The position numbers and the translations under genes were made by a program. Source: an uncultured Prevotellaceae bacterium (lineage in GTDB: Bacteria > Bacteroidota > Bacteroidia > Bacteroidales > Muribaculaceae). From it: a stretch of 54,250 nt of DNA. Each line of letters begins with the position of its first letter. Position 1 is the first letter of the stretch. The notes beneath the pieces were generated by a model. That model was not told the origin of the DNA. It did not search any database and saw only the letters and a program-made list of their open reading frames with translations. Shown piece after piece: positions 16,448-26,842 of the stretch. The stretch covers positions 1 through 54,250 of the forward strand of contig ONIY01000035.1 of NCBI GenBank assembly GCA_900318065.1, written 5' to 3'.

Positions 16448-18409
16448 CTACTTATACTTCTTTTTCAATTGTTGCAGCACTTTCTTGTCGATTGTGACCT
16501 TGTAGCGCTTGTGGAGTCCATCAATCCACTCTTGCTCGAGGACGTCTTGATAGTCGGACGATACCAGGCCCTTGACATCGGCCATTTCCTCGGGCTGTGC
16601 GATTACCTTGCCCAGGAGTTTCTCATAAACGGGATAGCCCTTATAGCTCGACTCGGCGAGTTTGCCGCCAAAGGCAATGTGGTCGACCATCTCGTTCTCA
16701 CCTTTCTTAGTGATTACCCTCACCATCTTGATGTTTCGTCCAAACTGCTTGTTGAGCTTAGTGGTGATAGTATCCTCGGGAAGCATCTGCAACAGTGCCA
16801 TTGCCTTGTTGACCTCGCCCATTACTGAGTCGTTCTTGGCGCAAACCATGATGCCCTTGAAGTGTGGAGCATCCCAGGTGTACTTGCCAGGATTGGCACG
16901 GAAACGAGCCTCAAGCTCCTCCTCATTAGTCTTGGCCTTGTTCCAAACCTCCTTGTTCATCACCTCAAAGAGCAGCGTGCCATCACGATACTCGTTCATG
17001 AGGTTGCGGTAGTCGGCGTTGAGGTCGATAAGGTTGTCGCTATAATAGTTCACGACCTTATTCTTTGCCAGGCGGTCAACATTTCCTGCTATCTCGGCAG
17101 CAGCGATTTCGCTGGTGGCATATTTTGCCTTGGGATTGAGCATTCTTGCCATCTCAGACAGAGGCACCGACTGGTTCTTGTCGAAGGTGAAGAGTGTGAA
17201 ATTAGACTTAGCCACCACATCGGTCACAAAGGTTGAGTCGTAACCACCATGCTTGGTGAGCTCCTTGAGGAGATATTCATTGAGATTATCGTTCTTCTTG
17301 AGGTTGAGCTCTTTCATGATTTGGTCCACCTTGCTCTCAACGGGCATTGCACCACGCTCGTCGGAGCTGATGCGCTGCTCAATGGCAGCACGGCAGTCTT
17401 CGAGAGTTCCCACAGGCTTGTGGGCAATCTTCTTGATGATGTGGTAACCAAAGTTGGTCTCAATGGGCTTAGACAACTCACCGTCCTTGAGAGTGAAAGC
17501 AGCTTCCTCAAAAGGCTTGATCATGCGACCGCGTCCAAATGGTGCCAGCTTGCCACCATTCTTAGCCGAACCTGGGTCTTGAGAATACTTGGTTGCCAGA
17601 TCCTCAAATTTCTCGCCAGCGAGCAGGCAGTTGTAGATAGAGTCGATAGAAGCCTTCACGGCAGCCTTGGCGCTATCGGTGAGATTGGCTCCACGGGGGA
17701 AGAGCCTGAGGATGTGAGCCACCTCTACCTGGCCGTCATCGGGCTTAACGCCGTTGACCCTGATGAGGTGAACACCATAGTCGGTAACCACTGGCTGCGA
17801 AAGCTGGCCAATGGGAGTGTTATAGGCAGCATATTCAAACTTGTAGGGGAAGATGCCGCTGGTGATAAATCCATACTCACCCTTGTTGTTCACCTTAGAG
17901 CGGTCGATAGAGTATTTCATCACCAGGTCGTTGAAATTCTCGCCGTTGAGGATGCAGTTGCGAATGCTGTCCATCTTGGCGATTTGCGCATCGTTCTCGA
18001 CTTTGTTCCTGCCTCTTGCAAGCATCAGGTGTGAGATATCAACATTCTTGGTCATGCGGTCATAGGCCTCCACGACAAGTCTCTCCTTGAGTTCGTTGTC
18101 GGTAAGGTAAGGGGCAAGCATGTCGGCCTTGTATCCGTTGAGCTCGTCCTTGATTCGTGGCAAGGTGTCATAGCCCAATCTCTCGGCCTCGGCCACCTTG
18201 AGTTTATAATTTACAAACCTATCGACATACTCGTCAATACTCTCTTTGTTAACCTGCTGCTCCAGATTTTTCTTGTAAAGGTACTCAAACTCTGAAACTC
18301 TAACCTCTTTGTTATTGATTTTCATCAACACTGGGTCTTTATCGGCAGCAAACACTGCACATACAACAGCTGCAATCAAAGATGCAGAAACAAAAAATTT
18401 TAGTTTCAT
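16448..18409 (-). CDS. periplasmic peptidyl-prolyl cis-trans isomerase, two parvulin domains
   Basis: A 653-aa exported chaperone/isomerase related to SurA and PpiD. It has a signal peptide (residues 1-22, ending VCAVFAA), an N-terminal helical SurA-like part with the EFEYLYKKN motif, then two parvulin domains: the first around residues 120-225 (ISHLMLA to YGVHLIRVNG) and the second around 228-340 (VAHILRLF to NFGYHIIKKI). A long C-terminal region follows. It presumably helps outer-membrane and secreted proteins fold. It is transcribed alone, with a terminator downstream. Confidence 0.9.
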   Translation of the reverse strand: MKLKFFVSASLIAAVVCAVFAADKDPVLMKINNKEVRVSEFEYLYKKNLEQQVNKESIDEYVDRFVNYKLKVAEAERLGYDTLPRIKDELNGYKADMLAPYLTDNELKERLVVEAYDRMTKNVDISHLMLARGRNKVENDAQIAKMDSIRNCILNGENFNDLVMKYSIDRSKVNNKGEYGFITSGIFPYKFEYAAYNTPIGQLSQPVVTDYGVHLIRVNGVKPDDGQVEVAHILRLFPRGANLTDSAKAAVKASIDSIYNCLLAGEKFEDLATKYSQDPGSAKNGGKLAPFGRGRMIKPFEEAAFTLKDGELSKPIETNFGYHIIKKIAHKPVGTLEDCRAAIEQRISSDERGAMPVESKVDQIMKELNLKKNDNLNEYLLKELTKHGGYDSTFVTDVVAKSNFTLFTFDKNQSVPLSEMARMLNPKAKYATSEIAAAEIAGNVDRLAKNKVVNYYSDNLIDLNADYRNLMNEYRDGTLLFEVMNKEVWNKAKTNEEELEARFRANPGKYTWDAPHFKGIMVCAKNDSVMGEVNKAMALLQMLPEDTITTKLNKQFGRNIKMVRVITKKGENEMVDHIAFGGKLAESSYKGYPVYEKLLGKVIAQPEEMADVKGLVSSDYQDVLEQEWIDGLHKRYKVTIDKKVLQQLKKKYK

Positions 18410-18621
18410 AACTAATTATAAAAAGTCAACTTCTTTTTTTGAGCCCAAATCACACATCGGGTCACCCACAGGGTTGCTATTGTGCCAGTTATGACATGAC
18501 TTCCAATGACCGATTCGGGTGGTGAATATATATCTTTTTAAACGTAGATGTTGATATGAAATTATATTTTAAATTTTAAAATACGTTAAGAAACATCGCA
18601 AAAGCGCCATATAAACAAGAA

Positions 18622-18644
18622 AAATGGGCATTAATTGCCCATTT
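18622..18644 (-). terminator. recQ terminator overlapping its stop codon
   Basis: A 9-bp stem (AAATGGGCA at 18622-18630 with TGCCCATTT at 18636-18644) with a 5-nt loop. On the minus strand it ends in TTTTTC. The recQ stop codon (18631-18633) lies in the loop, so the hairpin includes the last codons of the gene. Confidence 0.7.
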
Positions 18645-20805
18645 CGCTCAAGAACTTAATCCTGACAAGACGTATTTCTTCCTCGGTGTAGTCGTCACCC
18701 AGCTCTTGCACAGCTACCGAAAGCCGGTCGGTGTCGCTTTCCTTGAAGTACTCAAAGATGTCCTCCATGTGCTCCTCGTCCATCTCCTCGAGAATGTAGT
18801 AGTCGATGTTGATGCGCGTGCCCGAGTAGACAATCGCCTCAATCTCATCGAGCATCTTGTCAAATTCCAAGCCTCTCGACTCGGCAAGGTCGCGCAGTGG
18901 CACCTTGCGGTCGATGCTCTGAATGAGTGAGATTTTGAGCTTGCTCTTGTTGGCAACAGTCCTCACCCTCATGTCTTCGGGCCTGACAATCTCATTCTCC
19001 TCGACATGCTTCTTGATGATTTCCAAGAACTCGGCGCCATATCTCTTGGCCTTGCCGGCTCCCACACCTGGGATGTTGACAAGCTCCTCCATTGTGATGG
19101 GATAGGTAGTTGCCATCGCCTCGAGCGATGGGTCCTGGAAGATCACATAAGGTGGCAGCTGCAACTTAGAAGCCGTCTTCTTGCGCAAGCTCTTGAGGAT
19201 GCTGAACAGCTCGCTGTCGAGCGCTCCCGAGCCCCCTCTCATCTCGCTTTCCTCAACCGACGAGAAGTCGCGGTCCTCTACCACGAGGAACGAGGAAGGA
19301 TTCTCGAGGAACTCGCGTCCCCTCTTGGTGACCTTGAGCAAGCCGTAGTTCTCGATATCTCGGTCGAGATATCCGGCAATGATGCCTTGCGAGATCACGG
19401 CATTGAGGAACTTGGGCGACTTTTCCTTCTGGCAGCCAAAGACTTCCAGATTGTGGTGCAGATAAGACTTCACCTCGGTAGTTGCCTCACCGGTCATGAC
19501 ATCAATCACATGATCGGCCTTGAACTTCTCCTTGAGCATCAAGATGGTCTCGATAGCATCGCAGAGCTCAGAGCTTGCCTCGATGCGCTTGCGTGGATGC
19601 AGGCAGTTGTCGCAGTTGTGGCAGTTGTCGTGAGGATACTCCTCGCCAAAGTAGTGCAGCAGCGTCTTGCGGCGGCACACCGAGGTCTCGGCATAGGAAG
19701 CCGTCTCGGCAAGCAGCTGCTTGCCTATCTCCTGCTCGGCAACAGGCTTGCCCTGCATGAATTTCTTGAGTTTCTCCAAGTCCTTTTGGGCATAGAAGGT
19801 GATGCACTGTCCCTCGCCTCCGTCCCTGCCGGCACGACCAGTCTCCTGGTAGTAGCCCTCGAGACTCTTGGGAATGTCGTAGTGGATGACAAACCTCACA
19901 TCGGGCTTGTCGATACCCATTCCAAAGGCGATGGTAGCAACAATCACATCAACGTCCTCGAGCAAGAAAGCGTCCTGATTGGCCGAGCGCGTAGCGCTGT
20001 CCATACCCGCATGATAGGCCAGCGCCTTGATGTCGTTGACCCGCAGCGTGGTTGCGAGTTCCTCCACCTTCTTGCGGCTCAGGCAGTAGATAATTCCCGA
20101 CTTGCCCGGCATAGACTTTATATACTTGATAATGTCCTTGTCAACGTCGGCAGTCTTGGGCCTAACCTCGTAGTAGAGATTAGTGCGATTGAACGACGAC
20201 TTGAAGACATTAGCATCCATGATGCCCAGATTCTTCTGGATATCGTGCTGCACCTTAGAAGTAGCGGTAGCAGTGAGCGCAATAATGGGCCGTACGCCTA
20301 TTTCATTGATAAAGTGACGGATGCGGCGGTATTCAGGCCTAAAGTCATGCCCCCACTCCGAGATGCAATGTGCCTCGTCGATGGCATAGAAAGAGATTTT
20401 CACGCTCTTGAAGAACTCAAGATTGTCTTCCTTGGTCAACGATTCGGGAGCCACATAGAGCAACTTGGTGTTCCCTGCGAGAATGTCTTCTTTAACTTGA
20501 TCGATAGCTTGCTTGTTGAGCGAAGAGTTCAAGAAATGAGCTATACCATCATCTTCGCTGAAGTTTCTCATGGCGTCGACCTGGTTTTTCATCAAGGAAA
20601 TGAGTGGAGAGATGACAATAGCTGTACCGTCCATCAACAGAGAGGGCAGCTGGTAGCACAACGACTTGCCACCACCGGTGGGCATCAGCACAAAGGTGTC
20701 GTGCTCATCGATGAGGCTCATCATGATTTGCTCCTGTTGACCCTTAAAGGTGTCAAAACCAAAATACTTCTTCAGCGTTGCGACCAGTTGATTTTTATCA
20801 GCCAT
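18631..20805 (-). CDS. recQ: ATP-dependent DNA helicase RecQ
   Basis: A 724-aa 3'-5' helicase for recombination and fork repair. In order: Walker A in PTGGGKSLCYQLP (about residues 42-54), the DEAH box in AIDEAHCISEWGHDF, motif VI in QETGRAGRDGG, a Zn-binding cluster (CRRKTLLHYFGE, then CHNCDNC), the winged RQC region, and an HRDC domain around GVGAGKAKRYG. A further C-terminal helical tail of about 100 residues follows. It lies downstream of clpX on the same strand but has its own full promoter. Confidence 0.96.
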   Translation of the reverse strand: MADKNQLVATLKKYFGFDTFKGQQEQIMMSLIDEHDTFVLMPTGGGKSLCYQLPSLLMDGTAIVISPLISLMKNQVDAMRNFSEDDGIAHFLNSSLNKQAIDQVKEDILAGNTKLLYVAPESLTKEDNLEFFKSVKISFYAIDEAHCISEWGHDFRPEYRRIRHFINEIGVRPIIALTATATSKVQHDIQKNLGIMDANVFKSSFNRTNLYYEVRPKTADVDKDIIKYIKSMPGKSGIIYCLSRKKVEELATTLRVNDIKALAYHAGMDSATRSANQDAFLLEDVDVIVATIAFGMGIDKPDVRFVIHYDIPKSLEGYYQETGRAGRDGGEGQCITFYAQKDLEKLKKFMQGKPVAEQEIGKQLLAETASYAETSVCRRKTLLHYFGEEYPHDNCHNCDNCLHPRKRIEASSELCDAIETILMLKEKFKADHVIDVMTGEATTEVKSYLHHNLEVFGCQKEKSPKFLNAVISQGIIAGYLDRDIENYGLLKVTKRGREFLENPSSFLVVEDRDFSSVEESEMRGGSGALDSELFSILKSLRKKTASKLQLPPYVIFQDPSLEAMATTYPITMEELVNIPGVGAGKAKRYGAEFLEIIKKHVEENEIVRPEDMRVRTVANKSKLKISLIQSIDRKVPLRDLAESRGLEFDKMLDEIEAIVYSGTRINIDYYILEEMDEEHMEDIFEYFKESDTDRLSVAVQELGDDYTEEEIRLVRIKFLSEMGN

Positions 20806-20876
20806 TTGTCTTAAGGTTTGGTGGATATTCTAAAAATACCTCTTGGTTTTTTATATAAGTTTTCTTAAATTTGTTA

Positions 20877-20907
20877 CAAATATAATCATTTTTTTTAAAT
20901 CCACAAA
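20877..20907 (-). promoter_or_regulatory. recQ promoter
   Basis: On the minus strand TTTG (20907-20904), a 19-bp spacer and TATATTTG (20884-20877): a perfect match to the Bacteroidetes consensus, about 70 bp before the recQ start. Confidence 0.8.
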
Positions 20908-20924
20908 AAAAATTCAATAACTCA

Positions 20925-22160
<1,236 letters not shown>

Positions 22161-22170
22161 ATCAAGGAGA

Positions 22171-22845
22171 TTATTTCGACTTTTCGAGCACCTTGTCAAT
22201 CATGCCGTAGTCAAGCGCTTCTTTCGAAGTCATCCAGTAGTCGCGGTCGCTGTCGGCATACACCTTGTCGTAGGGCTGTCCTGAATGAGTAGAGATGATG
22301 TTGTAGAGCTCTTCCTTGAGTTTTTGAATCTCGCGGGCAGTGATTTCGATATCCGAAGCCTGGCCCTGGATGCCACCCATGGGCTGGTGGATCATCACGC
22401 GGCTGTGCTTGAGGGCATAACGCTTGCCCTTCTCGCCAGCGACGAGCAGCACTGCTGCCATTGATGCCGCCATGCCGGTGCAAATGGTGGTCACATCGCT
22501 CTGGATGTACTGCATGGTGTCGTAGATGCCAAGTCCGGCATATACTGAGCCACCAGGCGAGTTGATGTAGATAGAAACGTCCTTGCCCGGGTCGGCGCTG
22601 TCGAGATACAGCAACTGCGCCTGAATGACGTTGGCAGTATAATCATCGATTTGTGTACCCAAGAAGATGATACGGTCCATCATCAGTCGAGAGAAAACAT
22701 CCATCTGCGCAACGTTGAGCTTGCGCTCCTCGATGATGGTGGGAGAGATATAACTGTTCTCAATCATGGCTTGAGCAGTTTGATCAAAAGTCAATCCATT
22801 CATTCCCAAATGGTTTACGGCAAAATTTCTAAAGTCTTTGTTCAT
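22171..22845 (-). CDS. clpP: ClpP, proteolytic subunit of Clp protease
   Basis: A 224-aa serine peptidase that forms the double-ring chamber. The catalytic serine is in [11 protein letters not shown] and the histidine in [12 protein letters not shown]. The start at 22845 ([14 protein letters not shown]) is preferred to the ATG at 22935, because the extension is lysine- and phenylalanine-rich, unlike ClpP, and because a TATCTTTG promoter box lies between them. It is followed directly by clpX. Confidence 0.96.
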   Translation of the reverse strand: MNKDFRNFAVNHLGMNGLTFDQTAQAMIENSYISPTIIEERKLNVAQMDVFSRLMMDRIIFLGTQIDDYTANVIQAQLLYLDSADPGKDVSIYINSPGGSVYAGLGIYDTMQYIQSDVTTICTGMAASMAAVLLVAGEKGKRYALKHSRVMIHQPMGGIQGQASDIEITAREIQKLKEELYNIISTHSGQPYDKVYADSDRDYWMTSKEALDYGMIDKVLEKSK

Positions 22846-22874
22846 AATTTCGATAATATTTTTAATTTTATTTT

Positions 22875-22882
22875 CAAAGATA
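22875..22882 (-). promoter_or_regulatory. -7 box of clpPX
   Basis: The minus strand reads TATCTTTG, an exact TAnnTTTG match, 30 bp upstream of the chosen clpP start. This box would be inside the gene if the longer clpP start were used. No clear -33 TTTG is seen. Confidence 0.6.
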
Positions 22883-22942
22883 GTAATTTTTTCCAAAAAA
22901 AGAAAATAATAACGTTCTTTTAAAGTATTTTTCACATAAAAA

Positions 22943-22968
22943 AGGCCGAATCATTAATAATTCAGCCT
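22943..22968 (-). terminator. terminator after tig
   Basis: A 9-bp stem (AGGCCGAAT at 22943-22951 with ATTCAGCCT at 22960-22968, one G-U) with an 8-nt loop. On the minus strand it is followed by TTTTTATG. It separates tig from clpP. Confidence 0.75.
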
Positions 22969-22992
22969 CTTCTTGTGGGTTATCGTCAAAGA

Positions 22993-24345
22993 TTAGTTCT
23001 TGTCAAAGAGCTTGTTGAACTCGTCGACAGTGACAGTCTTTTCGTTAAGTGACACGTTGTCACGAATAGTAGCAAATACCTTGTCCTCAAATGCGCGGCG
23101 ATTGATCTCGGCAGCATAGTCCTTATTCTGGAGCAACTCGTTAGCATAACGGTCGAGTGTCTCGTCGGGCACGTTGCCAATGCCATACTGTGCGAACTGC
23201 TGAGCGGCATAGATGCGAGCCAAGCGCATCTGGTCGTCGTTCTCAATCTTCACGTCATAGTTCTTTGCCACCTTCTCCTTGATGAGCTGCCAAACTATCT
23301 CCTCGCGAGTGCGTGGATACTCCTCCTCAATCTTCTCGGGGGTAGCGTCCTTGTTGACCGATGTGAGGTAACGCTTCAAGAACTCATCGGGGAGCTCAAT
23401 CTCGCCCACCTTCTTCTTGAGAACAGCCTCGGCATCGATAGTGAAACGGTAGTTGCTGTCGTTCTTGAGTTGGCCAGCAAGCATTTCCTTGAGTTTAGCG
23501 AAGTAGTCTTCCTCGGTCTTCACAACATCCTTGCCCAGAACGCTGTCGAAGAGGTCTTGACCCATCTCGGCATCCTTGTTGACCAAGATTTCATCTACCT
23601 TGAAGGTGAAGTTGCTCTTCACGTCGGCCTTGTCTTTGTCAACAGCGAGCATAGCAGCCAGCTCGGTGATGTTGCCACCAGCCGCGGTGTGGGGGTTGAA
23701 AGTGATTTCCTCGCCCACCTTGAGACCAATGAACTTCTCCTTCTCCATGTCGTCCTTGAGATACTTGGGAGAAACGATAGTTCTCTCAACGTTGATGCCG
23801 TCTTCCTTAGCGGTGCCATCCTCGTTGAGCTCAACCATAGAACCACGCAGGAGTGCATCCTCGGTCGAGATGTCGCCAGCCACCTGAGTGCCAAAGCGCT
23901 TCTTGTAGGTCTCATTCTGCTTGTCGACCATATCCTGGCTTACCTCGATGTTATAGTAAGGCACCTTAACTCGCTTGTCGAGCTTCAGGTCAAACTCGGG
24001 AGCAAAGCCCAGGTCGAACTTGAACGAGAAGTCTTTCTCGGCAACCATGTCGACCTTAGTGTCCTTAGAGAGCATGGGCTCACCCAGGAGGTCGATATTG
24101 TTTTGACGGATGTAGTTGGTCAATTCACGGCTAACGATCTGGTCTACCACCTCGGCAGTAACCTGTCCACCATAATATTTCTTAAGCAGACCTGCAGGCA
24201 CATGTCCTGGACGGAATCCCTTGATGGGACGGCGGCGTCCCAGTTCCGACAATTGTTTCTTAACTTCGGCTTGATAATCGTCTTCAACTATCGATATTGT
24301 GAGCACACCGCTCACGTTACCGGTCTTGTCTAATGTAACGTTCAT
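22993..24345 (-). CDS. tig: trigger factor
   Basis: A ribosome-bound chaperone with peptidyl-prolyl isomerase activity. The 450-aa protein starts with the ribosome-docking domain (GRRRPIKGFRPGHVP, about residues 36-50, the divergent Bacteroidetes form of the docking signature). It continues with the FKBP-like segment in the middle and a long helical C-terminal domain. The gene lies upstream of clpPX as in many bacteria but has its own promoter and terminator. Confidence 0.93.
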   Translation of the reverse strand: MNVTLDKTGNVSGVLTISIVEDDYQAEVKKQLSELGRRRPIKGFRPGHVPAGLLKKYYGGQVTAEVVDQIVSRELTNYIRQNNIDLLGEPMLSKDTKVDMVAEKDFSFKFDLGFAPEFDLKLDKRVKVPYYNIEVSQDMVDKQNETYKKRFGTQVAGDISTEDALLRGSMVELNEDGTAKEDGINVERTIVSPKYLKDDMEKEKFIGLKVGEEITFNPHTAAGGNITELAAMLAVDKDKADVKSNFTFKVDEILVNKDAEMGQDLFDSVLGKDVVKTEEDYFAKLKEMLAGQLKNDSNYRFTIDAEAVLKKKVGEIELPDEFLKRYLTSVNKDATPEKIEEEYPRTREEIVWQLIKEKVAKNYDVKIENDDQMRLARIYAAQQFAQYGIGNVPDETLDRYANELLQNKDYAAEINRRAFEDKVFATIRDNVSLNEKTVTVDEFNKLFDKN

Positions 24346-24404
24346 TTCTCTGTTTTAAATCTAATTTATTGCTTTTGTTTTCTTTGTATCTTCTTTTGAG
24401 CGTG

Positions 24405-24435
24405 CAAAATTACTGCAAATCAAGTGAAATACAAA
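24405..24435 (-). promoter_or_regulatory. tig promoter
   Basis: On the minus strand TTTG (24435-24432), a 19-bp spacer and TAATTTTG (24412-24405): a full consensus match, 60 bp upstream of the start codon. Confidence 0.8.
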
Positions 24436-24500
24436 ATAAAACGAATAATTTTTTATTTAAGCGAAGGAAAACCTGATAATTGGGTGCGCCTCGACAATCC

Positions 24501-24535
24501 TTGACTCATTGACTCACTTGACTCACCTAACTCAG
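24501..24535. repeat. short tandem repeat (TTGACTCA-type)
   Basis: Four units of 8, 9, 9 and 9 bp (TTGACTCA, two TTGACTCAC, then CTAACTCAG) start at 24501, 24509, 24518 and 24527. The tract lies between the dnaK terminator and the tig promoter. Confidence 0.8.
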
Positions 24536-24555
24536 ATAGATTATTTCAAAAACAT

Positions 24556-24588
24556 GAGTCCCATGGCATGCAAAGTGTCATGGGGCTC
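24556..24588 (-). terminator. dnaK terminator
   Basis: A 10-bp stem with one mismatch (GAGTCCCATG at 24556-24565 with CATGGGGCTC at 24579-24588). On the minus strand it is followed by ATGTTTTTG. It lies 22 bp past the dnaK stop. Confidence 0.75.
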
Positions 24589-24610
24589 AATGATGTGTAG
24601 GTGAAATGTG

Positions 24611-26554
24611 TTATACCTCTTCGTAGGGCACGTCTTGAGCGCTGTCGCCGCCCTGGTTGCCACCTTGTGGGCCAGCGCCTGGGTTAGCACCTCCAAATCC
24701 AGCAGCGTTAGGATCGAATCCAGCGCCTGGCTGAGGACCACCTTGTGCGCCACCAGCCTGGTTGTACATCTGCTGCGATGCCTCATGGAACACAGTCTCA
24801 AGTTCCTTGGTAGCAACGTCGATAGCGTCGATATCCTGGTTCTTGTGAGCCTCCTTGAGTTTGCCCAGGGCACTCTCTATCTGGCCCTTCTTGTCGGCAG
24901 GAAGTTTGTCGCCCAGCTCCTTCAGGCTCTTCTCGGTTTGGAAGATCATCGCGTCGGCCTGGTTAATCTTGTCGATGCGCTCTTTCTCCTTGGCGTCGGC
25001 AGCGGCGTTGGCGCTTGCCTCGTCCTTCATGCGCTGGATCTCGGCGTCGCTCAGACCGCTCGAAGCTTCGATTCGGATGCTCTGCTCCTTGCCGGTAGCC
25101 TTATCCTTGGCGCTCACGTTCATGATACCATTGGCATCAACCTCAAAGGTAACCTCAATTTGAGGCACGCCACGTGGTGCAGGAGCGATGCCATCGAGGT
25201 GGAACATGCCCAATGTCTTGCAGTCGCGTGCCATTGGACGCTCACCTTGCAGCACATGGATCTCAACGCTGGGCTGATTGTCGGCAGCGGTCGAGAACAC
25301 TTGGCTCTTGCGGGTTGGGATTGTGGTGTTGGCATCGATGAGTTTTGTCATCACGCCACCCAGAGTCTCGATGCCCACGCTCAGAGGCACTACATCGAGC
25401 AGCAGCACGTCCTTCACGTCACCGCTTAGCACACCACCCTGGATTGCTGCACCCACGGCAACTACCTCATCGGGGTTAACGCCCTTAGAAGGAGCTTTGC
25501 CAAAGAAGCGCTCCACAATCTGCTGGATAGCAGGGATACGTGTAGAGCCACCCACGAGAATCACCTCGTTAATGTCGGCAGGAGTGAGATTAGCATCGCG
25601 CAGAGCCTGCTCACATGGCTTGATAGTGCTCTGGATAAGGTCGTCGCACAGTTGCTCAAACTTAGCACGGCTCAGAGTCTTAACCAAGTGCTTGGGAATT
25701 CCATTCACTGGCATGATGTAAGGCAGGTTAATCTCGGTGCTCATCGAGCTCGAGAGCTCAATCTTAGCCTTCTCGGCAGCCTCTTTCAAGCGCTGCAATG
25801 CCATTGGGTCCTTGCGCAGGTCGATGCCTTCGTCGTTCATGAACTCCTGGGCAAGCCAGTTGATGATGCGCTGGTCGAAGTCGTCACCACCCAGGTGAGT
25901 ATCACCGTTGGTCGACTTAACCTCAAACACGCCATCGCCCAATTCAAGGATAGAGATATCAAATGTGCCACCACCCAGGTCAAACACTGCGATGCGCTTG
26001 TCGCTCTGGTCCTTGTCGAGACCATAGGCAAGGGCGGCAGCAGTTGGCTCGTTCACGATACGTTGAACCTTCAACCCGGCGATTTCACCAGCTTCCTTAG
26101 TGGCCTTGCGCTGAGAGTCGTTAAAGTAGGCAGGAACAGTGATCACAGCATCGGTGACTGTAGTGCCCAGATAATCCTCGGCAGTCTTCTTCATCTTCTG
26201 GAGAATCATTGCCGAAATCTCTTGAGGAGTGTACTGACGGCCGTCAATCTCAACACGTGGCTGGTTGCTGCCGTTGTTCACCACCTTGTAAGGTACACGC
26301 TCAGTCTCCTTGAGAGTTTGGTCATAGGTCTCACCCATGAAACGCTTGATAGAATAGACTGTGCGAGTAGGGTTAGTGATTGCCTGACGTTTAGCCGGGT
26401 CACCCACTTTACGTTCACCGCCGTCAACAAAAGCCACCACGCTAGGGGTGGTGTTGCGGCCTTCACTATTAGGAATTACCACGGGGTTCTTGCCTTCAAG
26501 AACCGATACGCATGAGTTGGTTGTTCCTAAATCAATTCCAATAATTTTTCCCAT
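24611..26554 (-). CDS. dnaK: molecular chaperone DnaK (Hsp70)
   Basis: A 647-aa ATP-dependent chaperone. The nucleotide-binding domain opens with [10 protein letters not shown] and includes [12 protein letters not shown] and the [11 protein letters not shown] signature. The substrate-binding domain and a glycine/glutamine-rich tail end in the conserved acidic EEV motif. No dnaJ or grpE is adjacent. The upstream region lacks a TAnnTTTG box but has a -24/-12-like sequence and a palindrome (see 26593-26669). Confidence 0.98.
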   Translation of the reverse strand: MGKIIGIDLGTTNSCVSVLEGKNPVVIPNSEGRNTTPSVVAFVDGGERKVGDPAKRQAITNPTRTVYSIKRFMGETYDQTLKETERVPYKVVNNGSNQPRVEIDGRQYTPQEISAMILQKMKKTAEDYLGTTVTDAVITVPAYFNDSQRKATKEAGEIAGLKVQRIVNEPTAAALAYGLDKDQSDKRIAVFDLGGGTFDISILELGDGVFEVKSTNGDTHLGGDDFDQRIINWLAQEFMNDEGIDLRKDPMALQRLKEAAEKAKIELSSSMSTEINLPYIMPVNGIPKHLVKTLSRAKFEQLCDDLIQSTIKPCEQALRDANLTPADINEVILVGGSTRIPAIQQIVERFFGKAPSKGVNPDEVVAVGAAIQGGVLSGDVKDVLLLDVVPLSVGIETLGGVMTKLIDANTTIPTRKSQVFSTAADNQPSVEIHVLQGERPMARDCKTLGMFHLDGIAPAPRGVPQIEVTFEVDANGIMNVSAKDKATGKEQSIRIEASSGLSDAEIQRMKDEASANAAADAKEKERIDKINQADAMIFQTEKSLKELGDKLPADKKGQIESALGKLKEAHKNQDIDAIDVATKELETVFHEASQQMYNQAGGAQGGPQPGAGFDPNAAGFGGANPGAGPQGGNQGGDSAQDVPYEEV

Positions 26555-26592
26555 AATTTTATATCTTTTTTGTGTTTATAATTCAACATTAT

Positions 26593-26669
26593 TGTCGTTT
26601 TGCGCGACATTCCACCGCTGAATTATACAAATTCCGTGCCAAAATTTTTGCTGACATTTCAATTGAAAT
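26593..26669 (-). promoter_or_regulatory. dnaK control region: -24/-12-like element and palindromes
   Basis: On the minus strand TTGGCACG, 4 bp, TTGTA (26642-26626) differs by one base from the sigma-54 consensus TTGGCACG-N4-TTGCA. A perfect 14-bp palindrome, ATTTCAATTGAAAT, lies at 26656-26669, upstream of it. In the predicted leader the inverted repeat TGTCG/CGACA (26593-26597 and 26605-26609) could fold. No CIRCE-like operator is seen. Confidence 0.4.
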
Positions 26670-26775
26670 TCACTTGCAAAAGGTGACAAAATCTGCCACC
26701 GTGTCACGTTTTGATGCCTAAAATGAGACGTATGAAGAGTGAAACAAGGAGGGATTTAGAAAAAATCGTTATTCT

Positions 26776-26806
26776 TTTGCTTATTGCTTGTTTTTTATTA
26801 CCTTTG
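26776..26806 (+). promoter_or_regulatory. promoter of the first AAA-ATPase/DUF1703 gene
   Basis: TTTG at 26776-26779, a 19-bp spacer and TACCTTTG at 26799-26806, a perfect consensus match 36 bp before the ATG. Confidence 0.8.
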
Positions 26807-26842
26807 TAACCGAGAAAAAATGTAAAAACCAGTTTTCATGCT

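Noticed and set aside
19006-20814. Long open frame (602 codons) on the plus strand opposite recQ
   Set aside because: Antisense shadow of a clear helicase gene, with no promoter or domain of its own.
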